Shown here: piece after piece, positions 1 through 10,999 of the stretch
How positions within the stretch are numbered: the first letter of the stretch is position 1
Layout of the letters: each line of letters starts with the position of its first letter
Source: Haemonchus contortus
Taxonomy: Eukaryota; Nematoda; Chromadorea; Rhabditida; Trichostrongylidae
NCBI GenBank assembly: GCA_000469685.2
Contig: LS997565.1
Location: 30,330,145-30,394,144, forward strand
DNA: 64,000 bases
Direction: 5' to 3'
Translations under genes and position numbers: made by a program
The notes under the pieces: model-generated
Database searches by the model: none
What the model saw: the letters and a program-made list of their open reading frames with translations, nothing else
Told to the model about the DNA's origin: nothing

Positions 1-1600
1 CAGGCTTAAAGAAAGTTTGATAAAATTCGTTGCAGGGGCATACATAAATTTTATTCTCAAATTATATATTAAGTTCTGGATCGGCAAATGGCATGAGCAC
101 TCTTGTGGACGTTTTGTGAAGTAACTTGGAGACGTTTGCAAGGATAAATTCTAACAACTTCATACAACAAAGAACGCTATCAATGCAATCAGGAGAGGCT
201 CTATTCTTTGAACAAGTAGAGCATTTGGGGAGACGGGCGTTAGGAACGATTTTGGGTAATCGATTTGCCGCACGCGGCTGTCGCGGACCACTCATTCGCC
301 GTTATTACAGCTCTAGCGTTCTTCATACAGCTCAATCGATATGCGATCATTATTTTATGCATAATTCTACTATTAGTACTTTTGCTCTTGTATTTCTTAC
401 CTACTGCTGCATCCTGCTACATTCCTTCGCGCGTGACGCCCCTCTCACCGTGACGCGGCCATTTCGTTCCTAACGCACCACACCCGAGCATTTGGGGTAT
501 GTGGGCGTTAACAGTTTGAGCACCGGATTGGAGAGTGACCCCTGTATCACATGTCTTCCGTTGATCAACAATTTCTTCGAGCTGACGCTAGCAACGCCTC
601 CATTCGTCCTTGTCGCGAGGTAGAATAGTCTAATGAATCGTCAAACTCGAGGGGCACAATGCATGGCATCCCTTTCGAAAGTGTTCAACCAGGATTGAGA
701 AGAACTGGTGGGCCTCAAATAAAAAACGGTAAAAGTGGCTTATAGACCAAGACAGTCCCTCCTCGAATTCCCACCTCTGAGCGGTAATGCTTCCACGGCA
801 GCTACCGTATCCTTCCATGGAGAGACTACCGTATCCTTTCATGGGGAGTTCGAACCTCCCCCTTCGTGGCGCACGACTGTGCGCGATCTTTTGCGCCGAG
901 CACGACGCGATTTACTGGGAGAGCCCACACCACACCTGCAAACCAGTCATCATATCATGGGCTCTTTTAATGACGCTATTGCAGATCCAATGGGTAAAGG
1001 GTTCCAAGGGTTCAACCGCCGCATAGGATTTTGAGCGGCATTTTTGGAGCTCAAAACACTGATTGTGAGCTCTAGATGTGTCGAAGCTGTTATCGCGTAC
1101 ATTTATCGGAATAATCAGAGCAATCACGAAAAGCCTCATTCAGTAAAACTGCTGCTCATGCAAACATTATTTATGCATGTGGAACGGCTTAATCCCGAGA
1201 AGATGTTGGATATATTATACGACGTCCATCGACGTGTCTTCGAACGATCCGATGGCTTTCAGAGCTGACTCCGGTCGGGTGATACTGTTTATGGTTGTCA
1301 AGAACCAATTGACTTCTACGATTTGACTTTTAGGATTTGCCTTCAAATAAGAAAATGTTCAACCTAATTGAGAAGCCTACCAATTGAGAAGCCGGAACCC
1401 ATATGGGACAGATTCGCTTGCCAAATTTGCGCAATCATGAGAGTTTCCAGAATTCACATTCCTCACGATCGTTGTTGCTTCTGCTGATTAACTTTGTTGT
1501 GCACTCTTCACTTCATTTGCTTGTTTATGCAGTTATGAAGCTCGAAGCTTGAATTTGACCAAACAGTTGAATTTTGACCAGAAATCTTTTGTCAAAAATA
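1..1600. other. Stretch with no recognised gene
   Basis: Short open frames occur on both strands but none shows a family motif, splice-consistent structure or a partner elsewhere in the window. The only local structure I see is a short direct repeat near 802-848. I make no functional claim for this interval. Confidence 0.5.
802..848 (+). repeat. Two-copy 23-24 bp direct repeat
   Basis: Two adjacent units, each beginning CTACCGTATCCTT, lie at about 802-825 and 826-848 and differ at only a few bases. It is followed by GGGAGTTCGAACCTCCC, a short palindrome. No function is evident. Confidence 0.6.
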
Positions 1601-2974
1601 AGCACATCTGAAGATTTTACGACATACACCTTCAGCGGTTGAGGAATTGTGTAAATGAAATCGATAGAAAAAAATGAAAAGGAGTTGGGTATGCGTGAGA
1701 GAAATGAGTGTGGCCAGGGTTGAAGCGGATACCACCCCGACGGTGCTAAAAGGGCGCATCGCATGCGCATCACTATGTATGTCGTCAACGTGTTAGAAGT
1801 AGCAGCAGGGGGATTACGGGATAATGATATAGCCTGATTAAGCTTTCCATTATGTTGGCCAGATGTAAAATCCAGTCGTAAATATGAGACACCTGCTAAG
1901 ATATCTCGATAACAAATTTCGAGCAGAAGAATGGAAATATATAGGCTCTAGGACGGTGTGAGCATTTCTTCATCTTTGGGAATGTCTTAATGCAACCTGG
2001 CGATAAACAGTAGAGCATTTCTCTTGTCACTCTTTAAATTGAAAAAATCATTGTTTTCGACCTCGTCAGCTAGCCCATCGAACCAGCCAACTTTGGCACT
2101 TTCTCGATGTTGGGAGAGGATTTTCATTTAGACTGCTGAACTGGTTCCAGGCTTTTGATGCGAGACCTAGAAGATGTGAAGAGTGTGAGAATCATCTATT
2201 CGAAGGTCATAAGTTTGAGCGGACATGTTCGCTGAGGTCCTAGCATTCAAATAATTGAAAGTGTTAGGAGTTATCAGTAACCGTCCAAAAGAGAAGATGA
2301 ATTGATTAAAAACTCGGCTACTTCCGAATCATGTCGCTTGCTTACGATGACTAGAATGGTAGTTCTGGGTTATATATATCAGTAACATTTTTGATTTTCA
2401 TCGTAATGTGATTGTAAAAATTAACATCATGGAGTGTAGAATAAACGGGAGACGATTCAAAGTGCCTAATAGTTAACGAAAACTCGCGGAGCACGTTATC
2501 TGCGGAAGAAATCACAAGGTCGTATCGCCTGGGTAATTTCATTTCAATTTAAACCTTAAACTTTATCCCTGTCAAAAAACATGGTATGCTGGTGCCGCGA
2601 CTACTCTATCTACAGAACTATTTCCATCGAAAATGGTAGCTGGAACTACTTGCAAGGACTTAGTTCTCCGCTGCTTCTAGCCCGAGTTGTCTTACTTAAC
2701 TTGCAGGATTTTGTGGGTGATGAAGCTTCGTCCAAGATCACTTAATCCGCTAGCACACAGCTTTTACGCGTCCCCATGTTTCCCATTATTGGACTAATCA
2801 TCTGGTGAAGATTATGTTCCAAAAGAGGAGAAAGGAAAATGTGGTGAAGCAGGTGATCGAACTAAAAACTGCTAAACATACGGTTCTAAATAGAAGGCAG
2901 TTCTTCATCATCCAACCGAAAGAGATACTCGAATAAGCTTAAGATTCCTTGCACATCGTGATGGATATGGTAGG
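1600..2974. repeat. Block R1, copy A (left part)
   Basis: This interval is alignable by eye to 36990-38215. Shared landmarks include AAAAGGAGTTGGGTATG, AATATGAGACACCTG, AATGATATAG and, at the end, CGCACATCGT-like sequence followed by ATGGATA. The match stops at about 2974, where a LINE is inserted, and resumes at about 7978. It is best read as one of two copies of a duplicated segment. I do not recognise a protein in it; both strands have stops in the conserved stretches. Confidence 0.75.
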
Positions 2975-3142
2975 AGTTATGTTATGTTATGTTCATTACG
3001 TTGCTAAGGCAAACGCAAGAAAAGCCAGAAAATTATCATAAGAAGCACCAAGAAAACAAAACACAAAAATTCGTAAATAGCAACTAACAAGTTCGTCCAA
3101 ACCTATGCACTAAGGAAGAACAGAATGGTTAATCTCAAGGAA

Positions 3143-3840
3143 CTAGGAGGTTGAGGCTTTGGATAATGCTGCAGCTATGTATCGTTCAAACACCTTTGAA
3201 GAAACTGGGATCACGAAACTCTTAATCACCCCGTTGAATAATTTTCTAGCACGAAACTTTGACGACGACTTAGCTCTAACGTTTGTTCTGGGCTTCGCAA
3301 GAAATATTTTGATTAGACCTCCTCTAGTTCGAGAATGCACTGCCTTATAAATTTCAAATGGGCCAAACTCATTGCATTGATACAGAAGCTTATAGACTAT
3401 AAATACGTCGAATACTTTACGCAATGATTCAAGAGTGGATAGACTGAAATACCTATTCCGGATGGCGGCCTTAGGAATCCTAGAATAGAGAAAACTTCCA
3501 GCTCGGAGTAGGATTTTGCGTGTGAAGTTGTTTTCCTTTTTTCTATTGCTTCAGCATCCTTTTTCCTGATGGGGTGAAACACAGTAGCGCCGCACTCCAG
3601 GATGTACGTCTTGTAAGCACGAAGGAGTATGGACTGGTTCGTTGAGGAAAGTCCCTTAAAAATATGGAACGTGCGTAAGCGGGCTAAGTTACAACGATTA
3701 CGTTTGTGCGTGGAGAAGTCAAGAGTATTAGTGTAGGTAAAACCAAGATTCCTGACAACATTCACATGAGAGATCGTGATCCCATCCAGTACATATGGAC
3801 GGAGGGTAACCTCTGGTGAAGCCCCAATCTTCATACACAT
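3143..3840 (-). pseudogene. LINE ORF2 C-terminal region (thumb and tail)
   Basis: The minus-strand peptide from 3840 to about 3400 contains DGITISHVNVVRNLGFTYTN, LLRAYKTYILE and CGATVFHPI. These match the standard CR1/Jockey region after the YADD box (a LG.....F..H stretch, then L...Y..YI.P.LEY). The following frame (3424-3143) carries ARTNVRAK-like and ARKLFNGV-like sequence, typical of LINE C-termini (fold into the LPEHIV region). The two parts are in different frames, so at least one frameshift is present. No function remains. Confidence 0.75.
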
Positions 3841-3899
3841 TGTCTAATGTGGAGCTAAAGGAAGCTGCCAAAGCTTGATCCAGCCATTGAGGAACGTGA

Positions 3900-4379
3900 T
3901 AGCTTGTTGGAGATCTTCAATATCCTCAGTTTGAGTTATAGTCTTATAGATCTTAACCCGACTCTAACCTGAAGGGTCCTACCAGAGAAGAAGTTGGATA
4001 CCCACCTAACGAGAACAGGGTGATATCCGAGATTCGTGAGCTTATAGAGCAACTTCTTATGCGATACCCTATCAAACGCTTTTGCAAAATCAAAATCTAT
4101 CACATCACTGCAACAGTTATTATCAAGCCCCCTGGTCCAATCTTCAAGGCTCTAAATCATATATGTTTCCACTGGTATGATACCATGCTGGGCTTGAGGG
4201 ACTACATGGCAAGCTGCAACATATTCCAGAATGTGCGCCTTGATGGTCTTCTCGAATGGTCTGCAAAACAAGGATGTTATGCCAACAGGTCTATAATTCG
4301 CCGGATCTGAAGAAGGTTCTTTTTTTAGAACAGGAGTATTGAAGGAGTCCCTCCAGCGTCGAGGGACCTCTTCTCTCAT
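3900..4379 (-). pseudogene. LINE reverse transcriptase core, motifs B and C lost
   Basis: The minus-strand translation shows PRRWRDSFNTPVLKKE, NYRPVGITSLFCRPFEK and AQHGI (fingers). Motif A follows as FDFAKAFDRVSHKKLLYKL near 4100-4050, with both acidic positions of the DxxKAFD box present. The frame then runs to VRVGLRS and jumps directly into sequence that lies after the catalytic centre. The PQGS box and the YADD box are therefore missing, consistent with an internal deletion. This explains why the copy cannot encode an active enzyme. Confidence 0.75.
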
Positions 4380-4649
4380 CGATGATTGATTGAATAAGTA
4401 CGCTAATGGTCTTCAGGTGACCGCAGCAACTTGTTGTATGAAATGTAACGGTATGTCCGGAGTTATCGAAGAGCTCCTAGGCTGGCCCATTATTTGGTCA
4501 TAGAGTGGATCCGCTTGAAACCAGGGCAGGTCTTTTATAGACGAGACGGTGAGGTAAATTTAGGAACTATACAATCATGATTTAGGAATGATTTTGAAAA
4601 CTGGTCGCAAACACGTTTGCTTTGTCATGTGCTCTGTACACCATTGCAT

Positions 4650-5640
4650 ACCTTTTCAGAAACCAGTGCACTTTTTATCTTGAATTTTGCTATTCAGGGA
4701 CTTGTAGAAACTACCGCTGCATCCTGCCTCAACAATTTTTGTCTCTACGTAACGATTGAACTTCTCGAAACAAGTGAGAAAAATATCCGTGAATCTATTG
4801 TATTCAGTGCAGTTCCCAGTACGCCTAGCTTCGAGAAAAAGACAAACGCGATGCTCACTCATTTTTTGCAGATGAACAGGTAAGGGAACAGACCTGAAGG
4901 TAGCTTCCTTCCTTTAAAAAACAAAATAATCAATGGATGTATGTAGCACTGACAATAGCAATTCATACTTCTCATTGACACCGGGGCACGTTTCAAACAA
5001 CTCAACCCAGCGTATGCGCGAAAGATCACTCGTTAAATCCTTGAAGTTACATGCAGAGAATACCCTACGATAAACAGGTAAAGCCAAACAGCCGTACACT
5101 TAAACCTCAAAATCAACGCTATTGTGATCACTGTACCCTACAGGAGGAAGGATCTGTAAGTTCCTTATCAAGTCTAACTTAGAGCTGAAAACCAAGTCTA
5201 AGATCTTTCCTTGCCTGGTTGGGTCATGGACATGTTGGGTTAATTCATGACAACATATTAGTTCGCGAAACGACGCCACAATGGAACGATCTGATTCAGA
5301 GCAAAATTTCTGGTAAAGTTCAGGCATAATGAAATCACCAACAATTACATTAGGCAACCCACACGCGATTAGATCACTTAGACTTTAATAAGTTGCATAG
5401 TTTTCACTGCTATACATGATAGCACCCTGTACACAACTATAACTCGGAACGTGGAACTACTACTGAATACGTCGGCGAAAAGTATTTTGTATGCATCGAA
5501 AACAGATTCCATGAGAACCTTAACCACGGACAACCTGGAATGCGCTAATAGAACAACGTCACCCCCAGCCTTTTAGGACGATCACATCTGAGGACATCGT
5601 AATCCTTGCATAGAGCTCCTAGAATAGAAGAAGTAAGATG
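4650..5640 (-). pseudogene. LINE apurinic-type endonuclease domain, decayed
   Basis: The minus-strand frame 5357-5100 reads VIVGDFIMPELY, then QHVHDPTRQGKILDLVF and YSDHNSVDFEV. These are the GDFN-like and SDH motifs of the APE-type endonuclease that nicks target DNA for LINE insertion; GDFN is altered to GDFI. Upstream pieces (KTWLKP, CDRPKRLG) correspond to the TETWL and RGGG regions in other frames. The linker (about 4862-4650) matches the segment between endonuclease and reverse transcriptase in related LINEs. Frame breaks occur throughout. Confidence 0.7.
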
Positions 5641-5790
5641 AATTGGTTTCAGCCAAGTTTTGGCAAAAGCGTAAAGATCATATTTGCAACATAAAAACCC
5701 TTTCGACATAGACCGAGCTCCTTGATATTGACCTCATATTACAGAAAAAGAGTTTAAGACAATTTAACACAAACCGCGTAGATGTTACTA

Positions 5791-6695
5791 TTAGGTGTGT
5801 GCATTAATTTCCGCCGTTTTTCGCGTGCAAAAACATACTTGTTATAAATTAATAACCAAATGTTCGTTAACCAATGTAATGCTCACTGTTAGCTACAACT
5901 TTTTACATCTTTTTGGTATCTTGTTGACTCCGGGTCTAAAAGAGTCTTCATCTTTTGAGGCAATCTTGTTATCCACCAATTTTCGCACTTCTTCGGCATT
6001 CCGGAAGCGTATATCTGCCAAACTGACTTGCATGGACCGGTATAGGTGGTAATCAGAAAGAGCAAGTTCCGGAGAGTGTGCGGGCTGAACACTCTGATCC
6101 CGTCCAAGAACTGGAATTTTTTTCAAAGGATATTCTTCGCAACTTGGGTCTGGCATGTTCGTGGTGGAACGGTACCTCATGATATTTTCTCGGAATTAAG
6201 GCGAGCTTTTAGGTGAGAGCATCCTAAAAACTGCCAAGATGGTATTCGTAGCGCTCAGCAGTAACACTTTCGTTCGGGCTCAGCAGCTCATAGTACCCAA
6301 CACCCTTTTGATTCCACCACCAAATGCACACATAGCAGTAGTTTTTGACTATGGACATACCGCTTTCGTTGCAAGCTCTCGAGTTAAGAGAAACCATCTC
6401 AGCCGGCTCGTTTAGATAAAGCTTGTCCTACATAGAAGCATCCGGTAGGCTTCAATGCCAGTTTTCTTGAAATCAAACGGCAGGGGAAGGGCCCCCCGGG
6501 GAAACGGTTCATCACGTTCCATGACCAATCAGTCTGAGAGCAACAGGATTTTGCGGCAAAACTGATCTGTCTGCCCTTAAATAAGTAGCAAACACCCTAC
6601 CTTACAGAACATGACAGGTTTCACCGGTGAACCTCTGACATGGTTCGCGCAACGACTCTTCGAATTCGGCGGCGGAAATTAATGCACACACCTGA
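5791..6695 (-). mobile_element. Mariner transposon with intact ends and dead transposase
   Basis: The element is 905 bp. Its ends are inverted repeats of about 26 bp (TTAGGTGTGTGCATTAATTT at the left and the matching TCAGGTGTGTGC at the right) with one mismatch. TA target duplications flank it at 5789-5790 and 6696-6697. The minus strand encodes mariner transposase pieces: VCIWWWNQKGVGYYELL, then FHHEHARPKL, then HSPELALSDYHLYRSMQ with NAEEVRKLVD. In the usual HDNARP motif the catalytic Asp is replaced by Glu (HEHARP, about 6158-6160). The pieces are in different frames, so the enzyme is broken. The third catalytic region (SPDLAPSDYH in the family) keeps its Asp. Confidence 0.92.
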
Positions 6696-6697
6696 TA

Positions 6698-7319
6698 GTT
6701 TTCCTGGTTGGTATAAGAAGCGGATTGTGGGTCAGGAGACTCCACGTTATCCCTCGACAGGCTAGAATTACCCGCAGATGGAGAACGTGCCTCCCCGTCA
6801 CCAGTGTTACTGTGTAAAAGACGCCTTCGCTCTCCATCTTCCCTTTTGAGGGGTTCCCTAATGTAAATACCTTTCGGGAGGATAGCGGAGTCTAGGCGCC
6901 CTTTTTAAGACAGTCTGAAACAAACGAGGAGGGAGAACCACTTTTAGTAACCTACTTCTCCCCTGTGAAGGTCTGCCCATTCTATACATCGTTACTGGGT
7001 TACACTTTATTCTAAGAAAATCAAGTACATTACAAACGTTATGAATATCGTACGACAGTCTATCTCTAACATTCGAGGAAGCGGCTACAGGAATGCCAGA
7101 TATTACAATAGCCCTGAATCTCCTAAACTCTTCATACGGTACTTCATGACTTGGGCTGGAGCTCTTTTTGCTCTCACTCTGGCCCAATAGTGAAGCTTGA
7201 TTACTAGACAACTGAATACTACTGTTCATTAGCTCATCGGCATTTTTGACTCGCAAGTCCTTAATCTGTTTCTTCAACTTCAAGTTCTTGGAACGTAAAA
7301 AGCCCAATTCTGCCATCAT
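6698..7319 (-). pseudogene. LINE ORF1 (esterase-less, coiled-coil then RRM-like type), frameshifted
   Basis: The minus-strand frame from 7319 starts with a short heptad-like stretch (LRSKNLKLKKQIKDL) that could form a coiled coil. The conserved ORF1 core follows: FRAIVISGIPVAAS, CNVLDFLRIKC, TMYRMGR and RLLKVVLPPR. The same core appears in the intact ORF1 at 42860 (KSIVISGV, NILDALNVEC, ELYRLGK, RLVKVLLPSR). A frameshift near 6900 moves the C-terminal part (GIYIREPLKREDGERRR) to another frame, and the mariner insertion then cuts the coding region. The product would be the nucleic-acid-binding LINE particle protein. Confidence 0.75.
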
Positions 7320-7977
7320 GGCACAAAGAACATTGTTCCAGAGCCAGTGACCCGCCTAGACCTAGATATCGCATCCAGCTTACTCTGGTGATTCAGCCAA
7401 CACGACTCTTCCTGACCGGAGATGTTGGCACTTGCAGCACGTGAAGCAACAGTCACATCCATTGCATACACAAGTGCAGCATTGTTTAGTGATATTGAGA
7501 CTCACAGTAATCAATAAGTGGGATATATCGCACTCAAAAATAGGAAATACCTGTCGTGGTGGCAACACTAAAGGAGAGAATGCCCAGTTGCCACTCTGAG
7601 CGTCGTCAATATCCGACACATAAAAAATAGGACGCAATATAGCCAGCGACGCAAGATAACCAGCCCAGATAAATAGTCCAGCAATGGGCAAGAAGCGTCG
7701 TTGACCAATGAGCCCCCTTGACCAGAGCTAGTTGATATGATGCACGGCATGAGTGATCGATCGATTGCACTTGGTGATGATAAAACAAAAACCGTAAAGT
7801 GTACCTGTTACAGTGGCGGATTTCGATCTTCTAAATCAACCCAGCTGCCACTGAGCAACGCCAAGTGTATGAAAAGTATACAGCGAATAGACATCCAACA
7901 GAGTGAAACAAGTAGGTAACGAAAGCAAAGGTGCGAGCCGCCGCACGGCAGGGAGACAGTTGAGGTGATGTACAGAC
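7320..7977 (-). other. 5' region of the decayed LINE
   Basis: This lies upstream of ORF1 on the minus strand and is bounded by the resumption of block R1 at about 7978. A Cys-rich reading (CCTCVCNGCDCCFTCCKC) occurs in frame with ORF1 near 7490-7440, with stops between it and the ORF1 methionine. I cannot tell whether it was once the ORF1 N-terminus (some LINE ORF1 proteins carry zinc-binding modules) or is chance. Confidence 0.45.
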
Positions 7978-8110
7978 AGTGAAGTTGACGTATTTCGAAT
8001 GTATTGTATCCCACAATCTTGTTCTCCCAATATTTGGAGAAGAGTCTGAACAAACCTGTGCAATACTACTATTAATGGCACAGTTCACGATAAAGAAAAG
8101 TGTCTGAGCT
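7978..8110. repeat. Block R1, copy A (right part after the LINE)
   Basis: AAGTTGACGTATTTCG, TATCCCACAATCTTGTTCTC and ATTTGGAGAAGAGTCTGAAC match 38222-38318 in the same order. This is the continuation of the block interrupted at 2974. It ends at ATTACTACTATTAA, where a TTAA-type MITE end begins in both copies (8076 and 38319). Confidence 0.8.
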
Positions 8111-8510
8111 CTCCTTTCAAGAGTACCCAGTGGCTCCCAAGGGTAGCAAGGAGGAAGCTGCTGGGTCTAAAACTCAAGAACTGGGGGATGGTGGGAGCCC
8201 GTTACCGGATTCCACTCCCCTCGACCGATGTCACATTACACGAGGGGGCGTTAGCGCCCTTTTGTGCTTTGCGCCTCTGACACCAGACCGCATAGAGACC
8301 GCGCTAGGGGAAGAGATCCCGGGTTTGGGTGAGATGATTATCTCGTGCAAGAAACTGGGCATCGAACCATCATTCCGCTTTAGCGCGATGTCTATGCACT
8401 CTGCTGTCTGGTGTCAGAGACGCAGAGCAGAGCGTCAACTCGCCCGAGCACTCCTTTCACGCCTTTTTTTTGCCCTTGAGTTTCTTTTTGTACGTTGTAG
8501 TTTCTTTTGA
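8076..8510. mobile_element. Truncated TTAA-type MITE
   Basis: The left end reads TTAA then TGGCACAGTTCACGATAAA, the terminal sequence shared by the MITEs at 24081, 26884 and 35193. Internal sequence (GTCAACTCGCCCGAGCACTCC) resembles 35450-35475 of the complete copy. No right terminus is visible, so the copy is truncated. It contains an imperfect inverted repeat (8265-8291 against 8402-8428). The 136-codon open frame across it shows no family resemblance. Confidence 0.5.
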
Positions 8511-8700
8511 TCTTTGAGTGGCTCCCTCGACGGTGATTCTCATCTAATCGTAGGCTAATTCACTGTTGGCATCTGTTGTGCAAAGTTGGCTCGGAGTACT
8601 GTTCGACAACATCTCCAAGAAGCTTAAACAACCTCGAAGGAAAGGTTCGGATTCTGGAAAAATGTTTTGGTGAAAATTGTTTCAAATGATCGCAGTTGTT
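8511..8700. repeat. Dispersed repeat shared with 39850-39965 and 41407-41490
   Basis: GATTCTCATCTA, GTTGGCATCTGTT and GACAACATCTCC match 39880-39962. AAGCTTAAACAACCTCGAA and AAAATGTTTTGGTGAAAA match 41415-41480. The three intervals together suggest one SINE-sized family of unknown origin. Confidence 0.65.
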
Positions 8701-9119
8701 CAAATGATTATTTCAAGTGATTGTTTGGCGCTACGAAGAAAAAGGTTCCAACTCTCAGTGCGAGGTGAGGGTAGTCGCCGGGTGAACACTGCGGCATGGG
8801 GATTCGGAGAGAAGTTCCGGCACCCATGATGTTTACAATATTGGCGTCTCACCCAGCAGCTGACCGGCTTATCTGTTCGAGAAATGAAGGCTAATCTCTC
8901 AGGCTCACGTCTCATCAATAATCCTTTAAAATCTTTGACGTCGCTCTACTGATCCTTGACGACATCGGTTGTGGATGACACCCGGAGATCATGCAAATGG
9001 AAGGGCCAAGGAAATAGCACGATTAGAAGTAGCAGCAGAGGGATTATGTAATAATGATATAGCCGCCACAGACATAATTCCACTTCACCTCGATTAGGCT
9101 TTCCACCATGTGTAGAAGT

Positions 9120-9830
9120 CACGGCAATGAACCCGGGTCTCGCACGTGACAGACGCAGAAACTCACTACTGCTACCGAGGATCCACTCTTGAGGTAAGGG
9201 AACTTCTCTCCGATTGCTACTTTCTCCCTTGCGGCATGCGGCAAATGTCACTGCAATTACCGTACCCACCCCGCCTCCCTGCCAATCGACTCGACGCAAA
9301 AAAATTTCCCGTCGATTGCCTCTATTTTTATTAGATTGGACCGGTTTTTTCTGTTTCTTTATCGATTTTATGTTCAATAGACTTGATAAATTAGAATGAC
9401 TCCTTCTACATTAGCGACGATCAAGAGCGCATTGGAATTGAAGAGAGCGGTCATTTAATTCAAATAATTAAAGGATTCCCTATATCACAAATTGCGCGCT
9501 CCAATATTCCATCGCAATTCTGCAATACGCGGCGTGGCCGACGCCGTTTTTGGGAGAAAGATTCCGGACCCCCACGCTTGGGCGTTCAAAATTTCCCTGT
9601 ATTCATGAACGTGCTGTTCTTTATTGCCACTTCCAGTAAAAGAAATGTAAGAATGACAAAAATTCTCCTCGGCTGGGAACTGAACCCGGGTCTCGCAGCT
9701 CAAAGTTTCCCTGAATCCATGAATTTGTTGTTCTCTATTGCTCCTCCCAATAAAAAAATTGTAAAAATAACGAAAACTCTATCCGGTCTGGGATTGAATT
9801 CGGGTCTCGCATTGACAGACGCAGTCATTC
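9120..9830 (-). repeat. tRNA-like B-box repeats
   Basis: On the minus strand, sequence of the form GCGAGACCCGGGTTCA occurs near 9128-9150, 9668-9695 and (diverged) 9785-9815, each like a tRNA T-arm or RNA polymerase III B box. The last two are followed by AATTTTTGTCATTCTTAC-like sequence. Copy B has related sites near 48305 and 48475. They look like SINE remnants rather than tRNA genes, because no acceptor or anticodon arm can be built. Confidence 0.4.
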
Positions 9831-10149
9831 AACGTTTAAAACTTTCTAACATACCGAGAGTTATTCACCACCATACCGCGGATCCACTCTTGATCCACTC
9901 AAAGTATGAAAGGAGGTACAAGGTCAATTGGAATGTCTTTATTGTGATGAATAGGTGAAATCAAACTCAACGGAATTCCGAGAACGTTTAAAACTTTCTA
10001 ACATGTAGATCGTACGACAAACTTCCCGCGATATTTCCAATATTCATCATGACCATCCTCGCACAGTACAGGCTGTCTCGATCGGAAGCATGCTGGAATA
10101 ATTTGGAATGTCTTGGACTGTTTTAATTTCAAGTCTTCCCTACAGCATT

Positions 10150-10372
10150 ACACAAAGTCTGCTTCTAGTTCGAAATTTTCAGCCTCTACGGCTGCTGGAG
10201 GCGAGGACGGGTGGTCTGATCTCGAGTTTTTCATCTGGTACCCTCGCTTGCATTGTCGGGTCATGTCGAGGTAAGCGTGTCTCACAGAAGTTTTTGAGGT
10301 AAGATCACGTACATAAAAGGAAATAATCTCAAAGATAATTGCCTTTTGTCGCTCAACAGCGTTTCGAGTCAC
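10150..10372 (-). other. Unrecognised conserved exon-like stretch (R2-A)
   Basis: The minus-strand reading HAYLDMTRQCKRGYQMKNSR, then HPSSPP and FELEADF, is preserved in the R2-B copy at about 48679-48930 (HAYHDMIQ, QMKNSK, YPSSPPP, FKLEADF). Indels change frame in both copies. Conservation of the peptide between two otherwise diverged copies suggests former coding sequence downstream of the NHR gene, but I cannot name a family. Confidence 0.35.
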
Positions 10373-10751
10373 CTTCGAACACGTCTTTCCTTATGCTGGA
10401 CTTTCGGAATTTCAGTTTGTCAAAAAGAAGAGATTTTCTACTTTCACCGCTACTTGGTCAGGGCTGTAGCCTAGTCTACAATTTCCGACAAGGAATGAAC
10501 TTCAATTTGATGAACACTAAGAAACAAAAGCATCAGAAAAAAGGTAGCAGTAAGGTAACCATTCACATGAAGAACATGAGAAAAATAAGTCTTAGGTTGG
10601 GTTCAACCTGAAAACTGCTCGATGGTGGCTCTAGTGCGGCGTTGAGCTCCGATAAGCTTTCAGATAGACAACCTATGAATAGAAAAACAACAGCCCAGGG
10701 ACGAGTGCAACTTGGAGAAAAAAAGGAGAATGTGAAAGTCTGAGCCGGCTG

Positions 10752-10999
10752 CTACCACCTCGGAGTAACACCGGCAATATAAGGTTGATCTCGGAGATGC
10801 TTTAGTCTCACTAGAAGTCGAATAAAGTAAAAACGAACCATCATGTACGGAATGATACCGAATAACCGAGTCAGTCTCATCGTCTGCTCCGAAGGGCTGA
10901 GATCAGGTCGAGTTGCGACCACATACTCGGACAGCAGGGCTGAGTACTTCCTTCGTGCTCTGAGCACTATGCTTGAACCAACATCCGTCAAGTTAATCA
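10752..10999 (-). CDS. NHR ligand-binding domain, last exon (copy A)
   Basis: The minus strand has acceptor GTTTCCAG immediately before 10999. The exon then runs 248 nt to a TAG stop at 10752-10754. The peptide begins INLTDVGSSIVLRARRKYSA, continues LLSEYVVATRPDLSPSEQ and TMRLTRLFGIIPYMM, and ends near VTPRW. This is the helix 9 to helix 11 region of nematode NHR ligand-binding domains (R.KY..LL.EY, then RL..L..IIP). The exon supplies two bases to a split codon. The exon ending at 13692 supplies one, so the phases fit exactly and give ...FSG-V-INLTDVG. The intervening 2.7-kb intron (11000-13691) is filled with mobile elements. Copy B has the equivalent exon at 51606-51811. Confidence 0.8.

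Larger units (their letters stand above)
2975..7977 (-). mobile_element. CR1/Jockey-like LINE, decayed, interrupted by a mariner
   Basis: Reading the minus strand, the order is ORF1 (7319 to about 6698), mariner insertion (6695-5791), endonuclease (about 5640-5100), linker (about 4890-4650), reverse transcriptase (about 4379-3900) and C-terminal region (3840-3143). The 3' end is an ACATAACATAACATAA-type tail at 2977-2993. This is the expected LINE order, giving about 4.1 kb without the mariner. Frameshifts and stops are frequent and reverse transcriptase motifs B and C are deleted, so it is dead. The same family occurs on the plus strand at 30.2-34.9 kb. The R1 block is continuous across its two ends, which defines the insertion boundaries to within about 20 bp. 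Confidence 0.8.

Noticed and set aside
3159..3350. Plus-strand 63-codon frame
   Set aside because: It is the antisense shadow of the LINE C-terminal region on the minus strand.
4020..4310. Plus-strand 96-codon frame
   Set aside because: It is the antisense shadow of the LINE reverse transcriptase on the minus strand.
7440..7500. Cys-rich peptide that could be a zinc-binding module of LINE ORF1
   Set aside because: Stops separate it from ORF1 and the other copy at 30.5 kb does not show an equivalent, so chance cannot be excluded.
8100..8510. 136-codon plus-strand open frame
   Set aside because: It lies within a truncated MITE, has no domain signature, and its composition follows inverted-repeat DNA.
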